Shown in pieces: positions 1 to 11,404 of a stretch of 64,000 nt of DNA (positions are counted from its first letter, which is position 1; every line of letters begins with the position of its first letter). Below the pieces are notes generated by a model, which was not told the DNA's origin, made no database searches, and was given only the letters and a program-made list of their open reading frames with translations. The stretch spans positions 277,767,533 through 277,831,532 of the forward strand of contig CM042689.1 of NCBI GenBank assembly GCA_023614405.1, in the 5' to 3' direction. Origin of the DNA: Avena insularis. Taxonomy: Eukaryota; Streptophyta; Magnoliopsida; Poales; Poaceae. Made by a program: the position numbers and the translations under genes.

Positions 1-416
1 CTGATACAGCAGTACTGTGCGATTTTTCATATTTTTCTGGTAACTCGGAAAAATCTGAAAAAAAATTGGGATGATGCGAAACTCTCTGTGCTATATGCAC
101 AAAAATCAGCTAAATTTTCTGACGAGTTTAAGTCAGGCGAAAAAATTCGCGAACGCTGCTGGACTGTTCTGGCAGATTGCTGTTTTGGTCGTTTAGTTGA
201 TCTACTGTTTAGTTAACCATTGCCAACCCTTGCAAAACTATTTCAGTAGGTATATACTGCTAGGATAACACCTGGGATGTTGCTGGATCACTTGTTTTTT
301 GATGTGTTGCTTGCTTGTGATTGTCTGCTATTGTTTGTTGTTGATTGATCATATGCATGGGTAAAATCCTATTGTCGTAGTTGATTCTTTCTAAACTTAC
401 CTGTGCTGAACCGCAG
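1..416 (+). other. Untranslated leader of element A before gag
   Basis: AT-rich sequence with no open frame of note. It ends in the pyrimidine-rich stretch TTGATTCTTTCTAAACTTAC and then GAACCGCAG directly before the gag ATG, which looks like a 3' splice acceptor. No accessory ORF like those of element D is visible in this stretch, but the leader is cut by the window edge, so its absence cannot be concluded. Confidence 0.6.
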
Positions 417-3400
417 ATGCCTCCCCGCCGTCAACCCACTGAGTTGGAGCAGCTCATGGCAGCTCAGGCACAGCTGACCCAAGTGATGACTCAGTTCATG
501 GCAAATCAGAACAACAACAATGGAAACAATCAGCCTCAGGGAGATGCTCTCACCAGATTTCTGAGGTTAAGGCCAGCTAAGTTTTCTACTGCAACGGAAC
601 CAATGGTTGCTCTTGACTGGTTGCGTTCAGTCAACAAGGATCTGGTAACTGTTGGATGCACTGATGCTGAGAAGGTGAGGTTTGCCGCTCACCTACTAGA
701 GGGACCAGCTGCTTCTTGGTGGGACACATTTCAGATCAACCACCCGCTGGACACCGTGACTTGGGCAATGTTTGAGGAAGGTTTCAGGACCAACCAAGTG
801 TCTTCAGGAGTTCTGAGCCTGAAGAGGAAGGAGTTCTGCAACTTGCGCCAAACCAATCGCACCGTGGCCGAGTACATTGAGGAGTTCAACAACCTGTCCC
901 GTTATGCACCTGAGGATGTTGACACTGATGCAAAAAGGAGGGAGAGATTCCTGGATGGCCTCAGTGATGAGCTTTCAGTGCAGCTACTGGTGGTTTACTG
1001 TCCCACTTTCCAGGAGCTTATGGACAAGGCCAGAATCTTGGAAGGGAAGCACAAGCAGGTGGAAAGCCGCAAGAGAAAGAACAACAATCACCACTCTGGT
1101 TCACATCACAAGTCTCGCACTTCATATGATGGATACTCCAAGCATGGAGGGAGTGACCATGGGAGCCATGACCGCCACCACCATGGAGGCGATGGGCATC
1201 GTCATGACAACCATAGGAGCAGCCACCACAGCCACAAAGGAGGACACTCTCACCACTCTGGAGGACACGGTGGACATGACCGCAACCGTGATCGCAGCTT
1301 TGTGAAGAAGGATCTGAGTGAGGTGACATGCTTCAAGTGTAAGCAGAAGGGACACTATCTCGACAACTGTCCGGAGAGGAAAGGACTGAAGTCAACCAAC
1401 AATGAGAAGGCCACAGTGAACCACATGAATGTGGAGGAGATTCCAGATGAGCCTGACCTTGTGATTGGTAAGTTCCCAATCAACACTTACCCTGCACTTA
1501 TACTTTTCGATACTGGTGCATCGCATTCATTCATATCAAGGGCATTTGTGGATAAGTATAAGTTACCTACGGAGTCTATGAAAAGGTCTTTTAGAGTGAG
1601 TTCACCTGGAGGAGACATGATAGCTAGTGCGGGATGCCGCGATTTAACTGTGAGGATTGGAACACACAACTTCATTGCACATTTGGTAGTGTTGGATTCA
1701 CAAGGATTAGACGTTATTCTGGGTATGGATTGGATGTCTATGCATGGGGGACACATAGATTGTGCACAGCGAGCTGTTTCACTTAAAACCCCGGATGGTA
1801 AGAGGATTAGATTCAAGTCAGCAGTACGACCAGGAAGGTGTAAGTTGAATTCTCTTAAGGGGTTTAGCATGGATACTGTGCCAGTGATTAGGGATTACCC
1901 CGACGTGTTTCCGGAAGAGCTGCCAGGGATGCCACCTGACATAGAAGTAGAGTTTCTTATCGACCTGATGCCGGGAACATGGCCAATAGCAAAGAAACCA
2001 TATAAGATGGATGTGGATGAGCTGAAGGAATTGAAGAAGCAGCTGAGAGAGCAGTTGGACAAGGGATTCATTCAGCCTAGTGCGTCGTCATGGGGTGCAC
2101 CTGTTCTGTTTGTGGAGAAGAAAGACAGCACCAAGAGATTAGTGGTGGACTACCGCTCGCTGAATGAGGTAACCATCAAGAACAAGTACCCTCTGCCGAA
2201 CATAAATGATTTGTTTGATCAACTAGAAGGAGCGAAGGTGTTCAACAAGATTGATTTGCGATCAGGCTACTTCCAATTGAAGATCCGGAAGGAGGACATA
2301 CCAAAAACCGCCTTCACCACTAGGTATGGTTTATATGAGTATACGGTTATGTCTTTTGGACTAACGAATGCCCCGGCATACTTCATGACCATGATGAACA
2401 AGGTGTTTATGGAGTACTTGGACAAATTCGTGGTGGTGTTTATTGATGACATACTGATATATTCCAAGGATGATGCTGAGCATGAGAAGCATCTGAGACT
2501 GATTATGGAGAAACTGAGGGAACACCAGCTGTATGCCAAATTCAGCAAGTGTGAATTCTGGCTTAACACTGTTGGGTTTCTTGGACACGTAATGTCAGGA
2601 GAAGGAGTCGCTGTTGATCCAAGCAAAGTGACTGCAGTAACTGAGTGGGAAGCGCCCAAGAATGCGAGAGAGATTTGAAGCTTTTTGGGACTCGCTGGAT
2701 ATTACAGGAGGTTCATTGAAAACTTTTCCAAGATTGCTAAGCCGATGACTGAACTTCTGAAGAAGGAGAGGAAGTTTGAATGGTCAGACGTATGTGAAGC
2801 CAGCTTTCAGGAACTGAAGCATCGACTAGTGACCGCGCCTGTTCTATGTTTACCAGATCTTCAGAAGGATTTCCAAGTGTACTGTGATGCTTCTCGACAG
2901 GGACTTGGGAGTGTGCTGATGCAAGATGGGAGAGTGGTGTCATATGCTTTGCGACAACTTAAACACCATGAGCGGAATTACCCCACACACGACTTGGAGT
3001 TAGCGTCCGTGGTTCATGCGCTCAAGGTATGGAGGCATTACTTAATGGGAAAACACTGTGATGTGTACACCGACCACAAGAGCCTGAAGTATATATTCAC
3101 GCAGAAGGAACTGAACATGAGGCAAAGGAGATGGTTGGAACTTATCAAAGATTATGATATGAATCTACAATACCACCCAGGAAAGGCCAATGTAGTAGCA
3201 GATGCTCTGAGCCGGAAGGTTTATGCCAATGGATTGACAATTGGTGAATTGCATGAGGATTTGTGCAAACAATTCAAGGACCTTAGACTGGAGGTAGTAT
3301 CTGAGGGATATTTGGCTACAATGGAAGTCCAACCAACGCTACAGGACAGGATCATAAAGGCTCAGATAGGAGACAAGGAAATAGAGGAGATAAAGGAAAA

Positions 3401-4811
3401 GATGAAGGAGAATCGGGAAAAGGATATTCGCGAGGATGAGCATGGTACCTTGTGGTACGGAGATCGTTTGTGTGTGCCCAGCGACCCTGAAATAAGGGAG
3501 TTGATACTGCAGGAAGCTCATAACTCGCCATGCTCCATACATCCGGGCAACACAAAGATGTATATGGATTTGAAGAGCAGATTTTGGTGGAACAACATGA
3601 AGGGAGATATCGCCAAGCATATTGCCCTGTGCGATGTATGTAGCCGAGTGAAGGCAGAACACCAGAAGCCAGCAGGACTGCTCTGACCATTACATGCGGA
3701 TTGGAAGTGGGATAGACTGGGAATGGACTTTATCACAGGATTGCCCAGGACCAGGTCAGGATATGACTCTATTTGGGTAGTGGTCGACCATTTGACCAAG
3801 GTAGCCCACTTTATACCGGTGAAGACGACCTACACAAGTGCAAAGTTGGCCAAGATTTACATGGATAGAATTGTGTGCCTACATGGAGTTCCCAAGAGTA
3901 TTGTATCTGACAGAGGCACCCAATTTACCTCACACTTCTGGCGCCAGCTACACGAGTCACTTGGCACTATATTGGAGTTTAGCACAGCGTTTCACCCACA
4001 GACCAATGGACAGACCGAGAGGGTGAATCAGATTTTGGAGGACATGCTGAGAGCTTGCGCTTTGGCTCATGGTTCTAGTTGGGATGAGAATTTGCCGTAT
4101 GCTGAGTTTTCCTACAACAACAGCTACCAAACCAGCATCAAGACGTCACCGTTCGATGTGCTATATGGGAAATGGTGTCGTACACCATTGCTATGGGATG
4201 GAGTAGGAGAACGCCAGTTGTTTGGACCTGATTTGATCAAGGACGCTGAGGAGAAGGTCGCCTTGATTAGAGACAGGCTGAAGGTAGCACAATCAAGGCA
4301 GAAGAGCTACGCTGATGCCAAGCGCAAGGAAGTGGTGTATGAGATAGGTGATAGAGCATACCTCAGAGTGTCGCCACTTCGTGGAATCAAGAGATTTGGA
4401 ATTAAGGGTAAGCTGGCACCTCGATTTATTGGACCGTATCGGGTCTTGGCACGCAAAGGAGAAGTTGCTTATCAGTTGGAGTTGCCAGAAGCTCTGTCCG
4501 CTGTTCACAATGTGTTCCACGTATCCCATCTGAAGAAGTGCCATCCGGAGATGGTGGTTACACCATTGAGAGACACTGTACCACTAGAGGAGGTTCAGCT
4601 TGAGAATGACTTGACCTATGAGGAGAAGCCGGTCAAGATTCTGGAGACAGCGGAAAGGACGACCCGTACCAAGACAATCAAGTTTTGCAAGGTACAGTGG
4701 AGCCACCACACTGAAGAGGAAGCCACTTGGGAGCGTGAGGATGACATCCGAGAGGACTACCCACACCTATTTGCTAGCCGCGCCGAATCTCGAGGACGAG
4801 ATTCATCTTAA
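417..4811 (+). pseudogene. gag-pol polyprotein of element A, two in-frame stops
   Basis: One continuous frame. The start is placed at 417 because MPPRR matches the gag starts of elements C and D; the frame is open a little upstream. Domains: Asn/Gln-rich N-terminus; Retrotrans_gag core (about residues 55-190); His/Gly-rich linker; CCHC knuckle at residues 305-318 ([14 protein letters not shown]); protease DTGAS at about 365; reverse transcriptase with FIDD at 677-678; RNase H with YCDAS and TDHKS; integrase zinc finger ending CDVC, then a DDE core with SDRGTQF and NGQTERVN; and a chromodomain near the end (KVQW, EEATWERE). TGA codons interrupt it at 2676-2678, between reverse transcriptase and RNase H, and at 3684-3686, inside integrase. 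There is no frameshift, so it is nearly intact. It cannot make a full polyprotein unless the stops are read through. Confidence 0.92.
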
Positions 4812-5219
4812 GGGGGTTAGTCTTGTCACATCCCAAATTTTAGATTTGGTCTTGTATATCATTCATGTCATTGCATCATGCCTTTCCATGCAAAACCGTC
4901 TAGTGAAAAGGTTCGGCGAAACGCCATTTGCAAAACCCTATTCTATTTTACTACGAGGTTCCTGCGGGAAGCTTTAGTAGGACTAGCGTTGACCACCCTT
5001 GTAGATTAGTGGTTTCACTCAAGCTTTGACGCTAGATTGTTCCCCTCGACCATACGAACCTGTAGGCGCAAGAATCGCTCGAATCGGAGCTCGTACGGAG
5101 AAGTTGCGGCCGTTTTAGTGAATCTCTGGAAAACGGTCCGAAATTCCGGACCGATTTCCGAGTCCGAAACCAACTCCGAACCGTTTCAGTTTAGGATTTC
5201 CACGCGAAGGGCCACAAAG

Positions 5220-5700
5220 CCCCACCCGCCTCGATCCGCACCCCCGCCGCCTTACGCCTACCGCGATCGCCGCCCTGCCTCGTCGCCGCCCGCGCCGCCG
5301 CCGCCGCCGCCGTCGCCCAGCCGCCCGCCCGCCGCCATCGCCGCCGCCTCTCTCTCTCCTCTCCCTATCTCTCGCCGCGCCCTCTCTCTCTTCGCCGCGC
5401 GCCCGCCATCGCCGCCGTCGCGCTCGCCGCCGCCGCGCCGCCTACGCGCCCGCCGCTTGCGCCGCCGCCGCAGCGCGCCGCGCCCGCGCAGCCGCTGCCT
5501 GCGCTTTTGCGCTGCCGCCGCTGCGCCTGCGCCCGCCACTGCTGCCGCTGCGCCGCCGCGCCGCCACGCTGCCGCTGCGCTGCCTGCGCGCTGCTGCTAG
5601 CGCTGCTGCGCTGCGCTTATCGCCGCACGCCCGCGCAGCGCGCCGTTTTGCGTCGCGCCACTCGTCCGTGCCGTGTCGCCTCGCGCGCCGTCTTGCGCGC
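5220..5700. repeat. GC-rich low-complexity tract (CCG/CGC and CTG-type triplets)
   Basis: Long runs of CCG, CGC and GCTGC triplets with almost no A. It produces Pro/Arg- and Ala/Arg-rich open frames on both strands, which I treat as composition artefacts. It occupies the part of the LTR where related LTRs B and D have GC-rich leader exons. Confidence 0.85.
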
Positions 5701-5725
5701 CTCGTTGACGGTCTTGAACCGCTCG

Positions 5726-5958
5726 TTGACCGTCTCCCTCCGTGCAGGAAAAACCCCGACGCCGGAACCGATCGCCGCCGCCGTCCGGAACTCGCCGCCG
5801 TCCGTTTCGCCGTTCGTTTCCGGTAAGACTGCAGCCACCGTCAGATCTCAGATCAGCGGCTTAGATCGTTCGTTGACCGGTCAGACTCAGGCGTTGACTA
5901 GTCAGACGCCCAGTCAGCAGACGCTTTGACCAGTCAACAGACACAATTGACTGGTCAA
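5726..5958 (+). promoter_or_regulatory. Cluster of seven W-box motifs in LTR A
   Basis: TTGAC followed by C or T occurs on the plus strand at 5726, 5873, 5894, 5926 and 5947. It occurs on the minus strand at 5932-5937 (AGTCAA) and 5953-5958 (GGTCAA). Bare TTGAC cores also occur at 5705 and 5977. TTGACY is the known binding site of plant WRKY stress and defence factors. Function here is inferred from density only. Confidence 0.45.
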
Positions 5959-7919
5959 TTTCGTTAATCCTTTTAGTTGACAGATTTCGGTAGAAACTTG
6001 TAAATTGCGTAGAAATTAAACCGCTTGGCCAAAAATTGCAAATAAAATATGTGTAGATTCAGTGAGTCGTGTAGAATCTCGCTGTACCTTTGGTTCAGGC
6101 TTTTGCAGCAAGGTTTAGTACAGTTTAATCAAACTAGTTAGTGGCCTTTTCGGAGTAATAAATTCATAGAAAAAGATCCGTAGCTCCAAAAATCGCGTAT
6201 GATATGTCCCTGGATTCAGTGGAACGAGGGGAATCTCATCGTGAATTTCAAAGATAGGCTTATAGTAAAAACTTCTGCAGAAACTGTCTAGTGTCTTTCT
6301 GCAGTGTTTTAATTACTCGGGGAGTTTTATAATTCTTTTTTGAGTAATTCCAGTTGGTGTTGTTTCTAATCAGTGATGCCTATGCGGTAGAATTTTCCCA
6401 AGATTTTACAAACAGTATTCTACTGGTAGTGAATTATTTGAGTTCTAGCTCTAGTTTTGGGCATTACTTTTTGCGAAATAGTTTTCCTAGCGCTAAAACT
6501 ATTATCCATGCATGCAATCGGTAGTATTATGGAATAGGATGTTGTGGTGCAGCTGTAGCACCAATTCACTTATCGCTCTTGCATTCATGCATCATATTTA
6601 TTGCATATGCTTGTAGATTGTTTGTTTATGATTGCAATTGTATCGTGTAGATTGTGTCGAGTGCAACGCTTGCTCGTGTGTGGATTGTTCTTCCGACCGC
6701 TACAACCAAGGCAAGTAGATGCTACTTTGTTCATGATATCGTCCTACTATTTTTAATGCATTGTCGTGTATTTTGTAGATGCATGTGTAGGATGATACTA
6801 TCGCTATGCTATGTCCTATTATGTGGTAGGGCTTTCCTTGTAGATGAACCACCGTTGGTAGATGTGCTTAGCCATGCCATGTTGAACGAGGGCTGGGTTA
6901 CATCATTGAGACTTGTTTCTAAAAGTATTGGTTTGTGAAAACTAAAACAACTTAATCAATGAATCCCCTGGGTGTGATGGTATTGATAATTTTTGGTGGT
7001 CTTATTGCGGAAAGGCACCCAGGTATCAAGAGAGAATGATTGGCTTCTTTATTGTGTAGCTTATGTGTACAACCATGTGCCAATAATAGAATGGGCGGTT
7101 GGTTGGACTTAGTAGGTTGTGGTAACTCGAACCCGCGTATCCAGAGATGTAGAATTTTGGTAGGTTGGACCGGTGCGCGTCGGGATTGAGGAGCTACTTT
7201 TCGAACAGTCTCTTCTTGGACTTCTCCCTATCATCACCCAAAATGAGAGTGATGGTACAAGCTGGGCTGGCCAAGTCACATGGGTAAAGTGTACTAACCT
7301 CTGCAGGGTATATAATCTAATCGATTAGCCGTGTCCCCGGTTATGGACAACTGAGTTGCTTGATATTGATCCCATGACATGTTTCTCGCTCATTCTAATT
7401 TCATAATTGTTTTAATATTGTTGGGTTAACTTAATTGGGATCTTTTCAAAGAAAATCAAAAACTGTTTATGAAAGTAGGACAAAGTTATTTGCAAATGCA
7501 AGCCAGACACAGCTCCACTTGCCAAATATGCATGTAGATGTTAGTACTATTGTCTCCATTTACTAGCTCTACTTGCCATACATTCCATGTATTGACCCTT
7601 CGGGGCTGCTACGTTTTATGTTGCAGGTTATTCCGATTCTGAGTAATCGATATAGGCCATGGTACTCCACTTGGCACTTGTTCACTTGTGGGCAATTTGA
7701 AGAATGGAGGATTTACTTTATTTATGTTGCTACCTGAATAATTTGAGCTAGCTCTAGGCTAAGCTTTTATTGTAATAATGGTACTCTGGATCTTCGTTAT
7801 TTATGATACACGGATATTTTGCTATGTTATTCATCTTACTCTATTGTGGGCCAATGAACCGATCCAGGGATTGGCATGTCACATAGAGGCCACAGTCTTT
7901 TCAGAACCGAGGTGTTACA

Positions 7920-10900
7920 TTGATTTAATAACAATGGTCTATTTATTTAATTAATAATGGACCTAAAATAAAATTATTATTTGGGTTTTGGAATTTTGGT
8001 TTATGTTACTGAACAGAACCAAATTCATAGTTGCAAAATTTGGTGATTGTTTGAATTGATTTGAGTGTGATTTGTTTGTTTAAAATTCAAAAACAGAAAT
8101 TAGATTTGGAAAAAGAAAAGGTTTCAGGAAGAAAAAAATGGAATCTGGACTCAGCCCAACCGGCCAAGCCCACTAAGCCCAGCAAACAGCCCACTCTCTC
8201 CCAACCGCAGAAAACGCTTCACACTCACTCACTGACCCGCAGAGCGAATGACTGGTGGACCCTCCCCTCACTCCTTTTCCCACTGAACAGCCGACCCCAC
8301 TGCCGCGTCATCGTCTTCCTCACCCCGCGACCAGTTCCTCCCCCTCGTCGCCGTTGCTGCCTCTAATTACTCACATCAATTCGAGTAAATGGCTGATTGA
8401 ATTCTACCAGTAACCTCACACATTTAATCGCCCACGCTCCCTCCTCCTTTCCCCTCAGAACTCATTCGACCAGAGCCACCAGGCTGCTCGGAATTTCTCT
8501 GACACCGCCACTGCTCCGGCCACTGTCCCTAGCTAATTTCGGCCAGCAGACGCCGCCCCTCACCTCCCCAACCACACGAGCTTACTCTCCACTCCCAGAC
8601 GCTCCTCCCAGTACCCTCCGTTCAACCGCGGGCGTCCCAGAGCGTCGACTACGACAAGCCTCCGAGCGCCGCCGCGTCTGTCTTCAACTCCGGCAAGTAC
8701 CCAGGTAGATTCCGACCGCCCCTTCCCCCCTCGTTCACGCACACACCTACACCATGTCCTGCTGCATCTGACCATGCCCTTGTCCTGCCTTAGGGCGATC
8801 TTCAGCGTCGCCTCGACAACAACCAGAGCCGCCAGACGCCATTGCAAACTCCGGCGAGGAATTGCAGCAGACCCCGAGCGCCCCTTGACCCTAGGAGACC
8901 ACGTCGAGCTTCCTCAGGCCTTTGCGAACATGGTGAGAACTTTCCCCTCCTCCCTTGCTTCCTATTTCACCAGCGCCGCCGCCGTCTGCCCGTCGCCGCC
9001 GCGCACAGCCGCGCAGTGCCGCCAGTTAATGGCCTATTGTTTAGGTCCGTTAGATCCAGATCGTATGGCTGAGATAGAAAGTAAATGAAGAGGTATCGTA
9101 TGCCTCTGCGCCGCCCGATCTAAGTGAGATCCTACGGTCTGCAGCGCGTGATCCACCCGAACCGGTACCGTCCAATTAGAAAGTGTCGTGTGTCACCTGA
9201 TCTGTTTAAAAACAGATTTGAAATCAGATTAGATTGTGAATTTCAAACCTTTGTAACTTTTGATCCACACGTCCAAAATTTACAAATTTGATATCATTGG
9301 AATCAGTGGAGCAAGCCCTAGCCAACCATGCCATTGGTTTAGTAAATAGTAACTGTTAGATGGTTTGTTTGTGCAGAAACATTTGTATGCTTGTTTAGAT
9401 TAGAAAAATGGTTCAAAATGTTTTTGAGGTTGAAACCTTGGCAAATTGGTTTGTTGTGAACTTACTGAACCTAGGAACCAACCCATGGATTTAAAAATGG
9501 TTTTTGTGAAAGTTTAAGAATAAAAACTTGATTTAGTCATTTCTAGCCAAATAAAAATAATGGTTATGATTATGAAAATGATTTTGGAGTAAAAACTTTG
9601 GGAAGATGTTTTGGACCAAACCTACTGACCCAAAACACTAAGTTTTGCAAATTAGCAACTCATTTGGTGAAAAACTTAAAAGTTTTGCTTTGATAAAAAT
9701 ATTTTCCACCACATAAAATGATGAATGGATTTTAAAATGGTTTTGGGATAAAACCCTTTTGCAAATGACTTTGCCATTTTGGTAAATGACCAATTTGGAA
9801 CTTACAAGTTTAGAAGCCTAATGGAGACCACCTTTGCAAATAGAACCATCCCTTGCATGCTTACATGCATGACTTAGATTCCATTGTTTTATGTGTGTGA
9901 ATTGTTGATTGATTATTGGTTTGGAATGCTTGTTGATATTGTGTTTGCTTGATTGATTGTAGTGAAGTTAGAAAAGTGTGAGACTAGCAAGATCAAGGAG
10001 TGAACCATCATTCCCTACCAAAAAGGCAAGTTACACTATCATCTAAAGTCCTACTATTTTCTTATACTTAGTGGATTTTTGAAAACATGCATGAAAGGAA
10101 TTTCTATACTTATGCTATGCTAAATCCTAATAGGATACCCTATACATTCCTTAGTGAAAACAATGTAGTTGATACATGCTTAGCCATGCTATATTTTGAA
10201 AAGAGATACATGTTGAGATTTTATGAGATTGAGAAAAGACTTATGTTTTATATAATAAAACAAGGACTCAATGAACCACCTGGGTGGACAAGGATACTTT
10301 GAGTTTTGGAGAAGGTGGAAACAAAAGGAACCATGTCTATGGCAATCTCTTTGTGTTGTGCTCCAAAGGAAAACCACCCAGGAAACTTAGAGATTGAACA
10401 TGTTTCTCGTACAGTGGCTTCCGTGTACAGCCACATGCTAAATGGGCTCTGGCTTAGTCAACTACATAGTGGAAGTCCCATGCATTGGCATCTTCAGGTT
10501 AACTAGATTTGTGTAAGGGAGCAACCCTACATTTGTGCCTGGTAGACAAGCTAGCATTTTGTATTGGGAGGACTTCTATGGAAAGACTTTGTCACATTCT
10601 CAATCTGCCAGTACTCCATCTTGGTGAGTACTTACCTAGCGGCCACTGGTGGCATCAAGATGAGATTGTGTCATGTGGGTAAAGTGTACAACTTCTGCAG
10701 AAGATCAAAATTCTAAGTACTTAGCCGTGTCCCCGGTTATGGACAATACTGAGCAACTAAGGCCTGAAGCTATGGAAGATCTCGACACTCTAATTTCTAA
10801 AAGAAAACTTTTAAAACTTGATGCACTTGGGGTTACCAAGGTGCTCAAGAGATTTTGACAAGGACTTGAACACTTGAGTTTCTACCAAGGAGTTCAAGGG

Positions 10901-11400
10901 ATTTTGAAAAGGAGATTTGACAAAGGACCAAAACCATTTTGAAAAGATAGGATAAATTTTGCTTTCTGCAAATGATACCAAAACTCTACTTAGCCAAATA
11001 TGCATGTAATGATAGGATCCACTTATATTCTGCAAAGCAGTGAAACTTGCCAATACTATTCCAAAGTATTGACCCTTGTGGCTGTAACTTGTAATGTTGC
11101 AGGTTTTGATTGATTTTAGTGAAGATTGATTGATTAGGATTACAAAGTATACAACCAGCATTTGCCTGTGGCACTTTGAAGATGAAGGACCCCATACTTA
11201 TAGTTATTCCGCTGCAATGTAATGTAATAGCCAAATGAGCTATGAAAAGATGTAATAAAATTATGTTATTCCTGGTTATAAAGTTATATTATAACCTTTG
11301 TTTCTTGATATTACATCTAAACTGTGGATGCTAGCTATTGATCCAGGGACTAGCATTGTAAACACAGGGGACACCACCTTATGTTAATAAAGGTTGGGAC
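7920..11400 (+). mobile_element. LTR B: Tekay-type LTR, 5' end missing
   Basis: Clearly related to the LTRs of element C, for example the stretch around 10087-10200 and the end motif TTGATCCAGGGACTAGCATTG (11337-11357). It starts several hundred bases into the LTR because element A interrupts it. The right end near 11400 (AAAGGTTGGGA) stops just short of the expected terminal bases and abuts copia sequence, so the body of the element is not here. It carries the shared conserved block at 10676-10757 and the exon/intron-like leader listed separately. No coding capacity. Confidence 0.8.
8705..11102 (+). other. Exon/intron-like leader module in LTR B
   Basis: Predicted from sequence signals only. 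Intron 1 is 8705-8793 (89 nt; donor GTAGAT, branch-like CTGAC, acceptor CTGCCTTAG). Exon 2 is 8794-8932 (139 nt). Intron 2 is 8933-9053 (121 nt; donor GTGAGA, acceptor GTCCGTTAG). Exon 3 is 9054-10025. Intron 3 is 10026-11102 (1077 nt; GC donor AAAAG|GCAAGT, acceptor GTTGCAG|GTT). The same order, and for introns 1 and 2 nearly the same lengths, recur in LTRs C and D. Exon 2 length is not a multiple of three, which argues for a noncoding leader. Confidence 0.4.
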
Positions 11401-11404
11401 ACTC

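Larger units (their letters stand above)
1..7919 (+). mobile_element. Element A: Tekay-like Ty3/gypsy retrotransposon, 3' part
   Basis: Chromodomain-bearing Ty3/gypsy element entering from the left edge. Visible parts in order are the end of the 5' leader, gag, protease, reverse transcriptase, RNase H, integrase and chromodomain in one frame, a purine-rich tract beside the stop codon, then a 3096-bp 3' LTR. The 5' LTR and primer site lie outside the window. The domain order with integrase last plus a chromodomain is that of plant chromoviruses. The LTR start TGTCACATCCC resembles the start of LTR C. The element sits inside LTR B: related LTR sequence resumes at 7920 but begins several hundred bases into the LTR, so element A probably inserted there. 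The five bases after the LTR are TTGAT, the expected target duplication, whose partner lies outside. Confidence 0.9.
4824..7919 (+). repeat. 3' LTR of element A
   Basis: It begins TGTCACATCCC 12 bases after the gag-pol stop, following the purine tract AAGGGGGTTAG, and ends GGTGTTACA. Inside are a very GC-rich block (5220-5700), a dense set of WRKY-type boxes (5726-5958), a GC-donor-like site AACCAAG|GCAAGT at 6710/6711, and an acceptor-like TTGCAG|GTT at 7626/7627. The block shared by all Tekay-type LTRs here (GTAAAGTG, CTCTGCAG, then GTCC..GGAC) lies at 7281-7355. The near-end motif GATCCAGGGA is at 7861-7870. Confidence 0.9.

Noticed and set aside
877..1355. Alternative-frame and antisense ORFs overlapping gag of element A
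   Set aside because: Shadows of the His-rich gag region, whose codon bias keeps other frames open.
5037..5600. Long Pro/Arg-rich open frame (187 residues) and its antisense Ala/Arg-rich partner
   Set aside because: Pure consequence of GC-rich triplet runs in LTR A; no domain, no start context, both strands open.
5823..5864. An intron-like GTAAGA...CTTAG unit in LTR A matching the short introns of B, C and D
   Set aside because: Only 42 nt, below the usual plant minimum; LTR A was left out of the constant-length argument.
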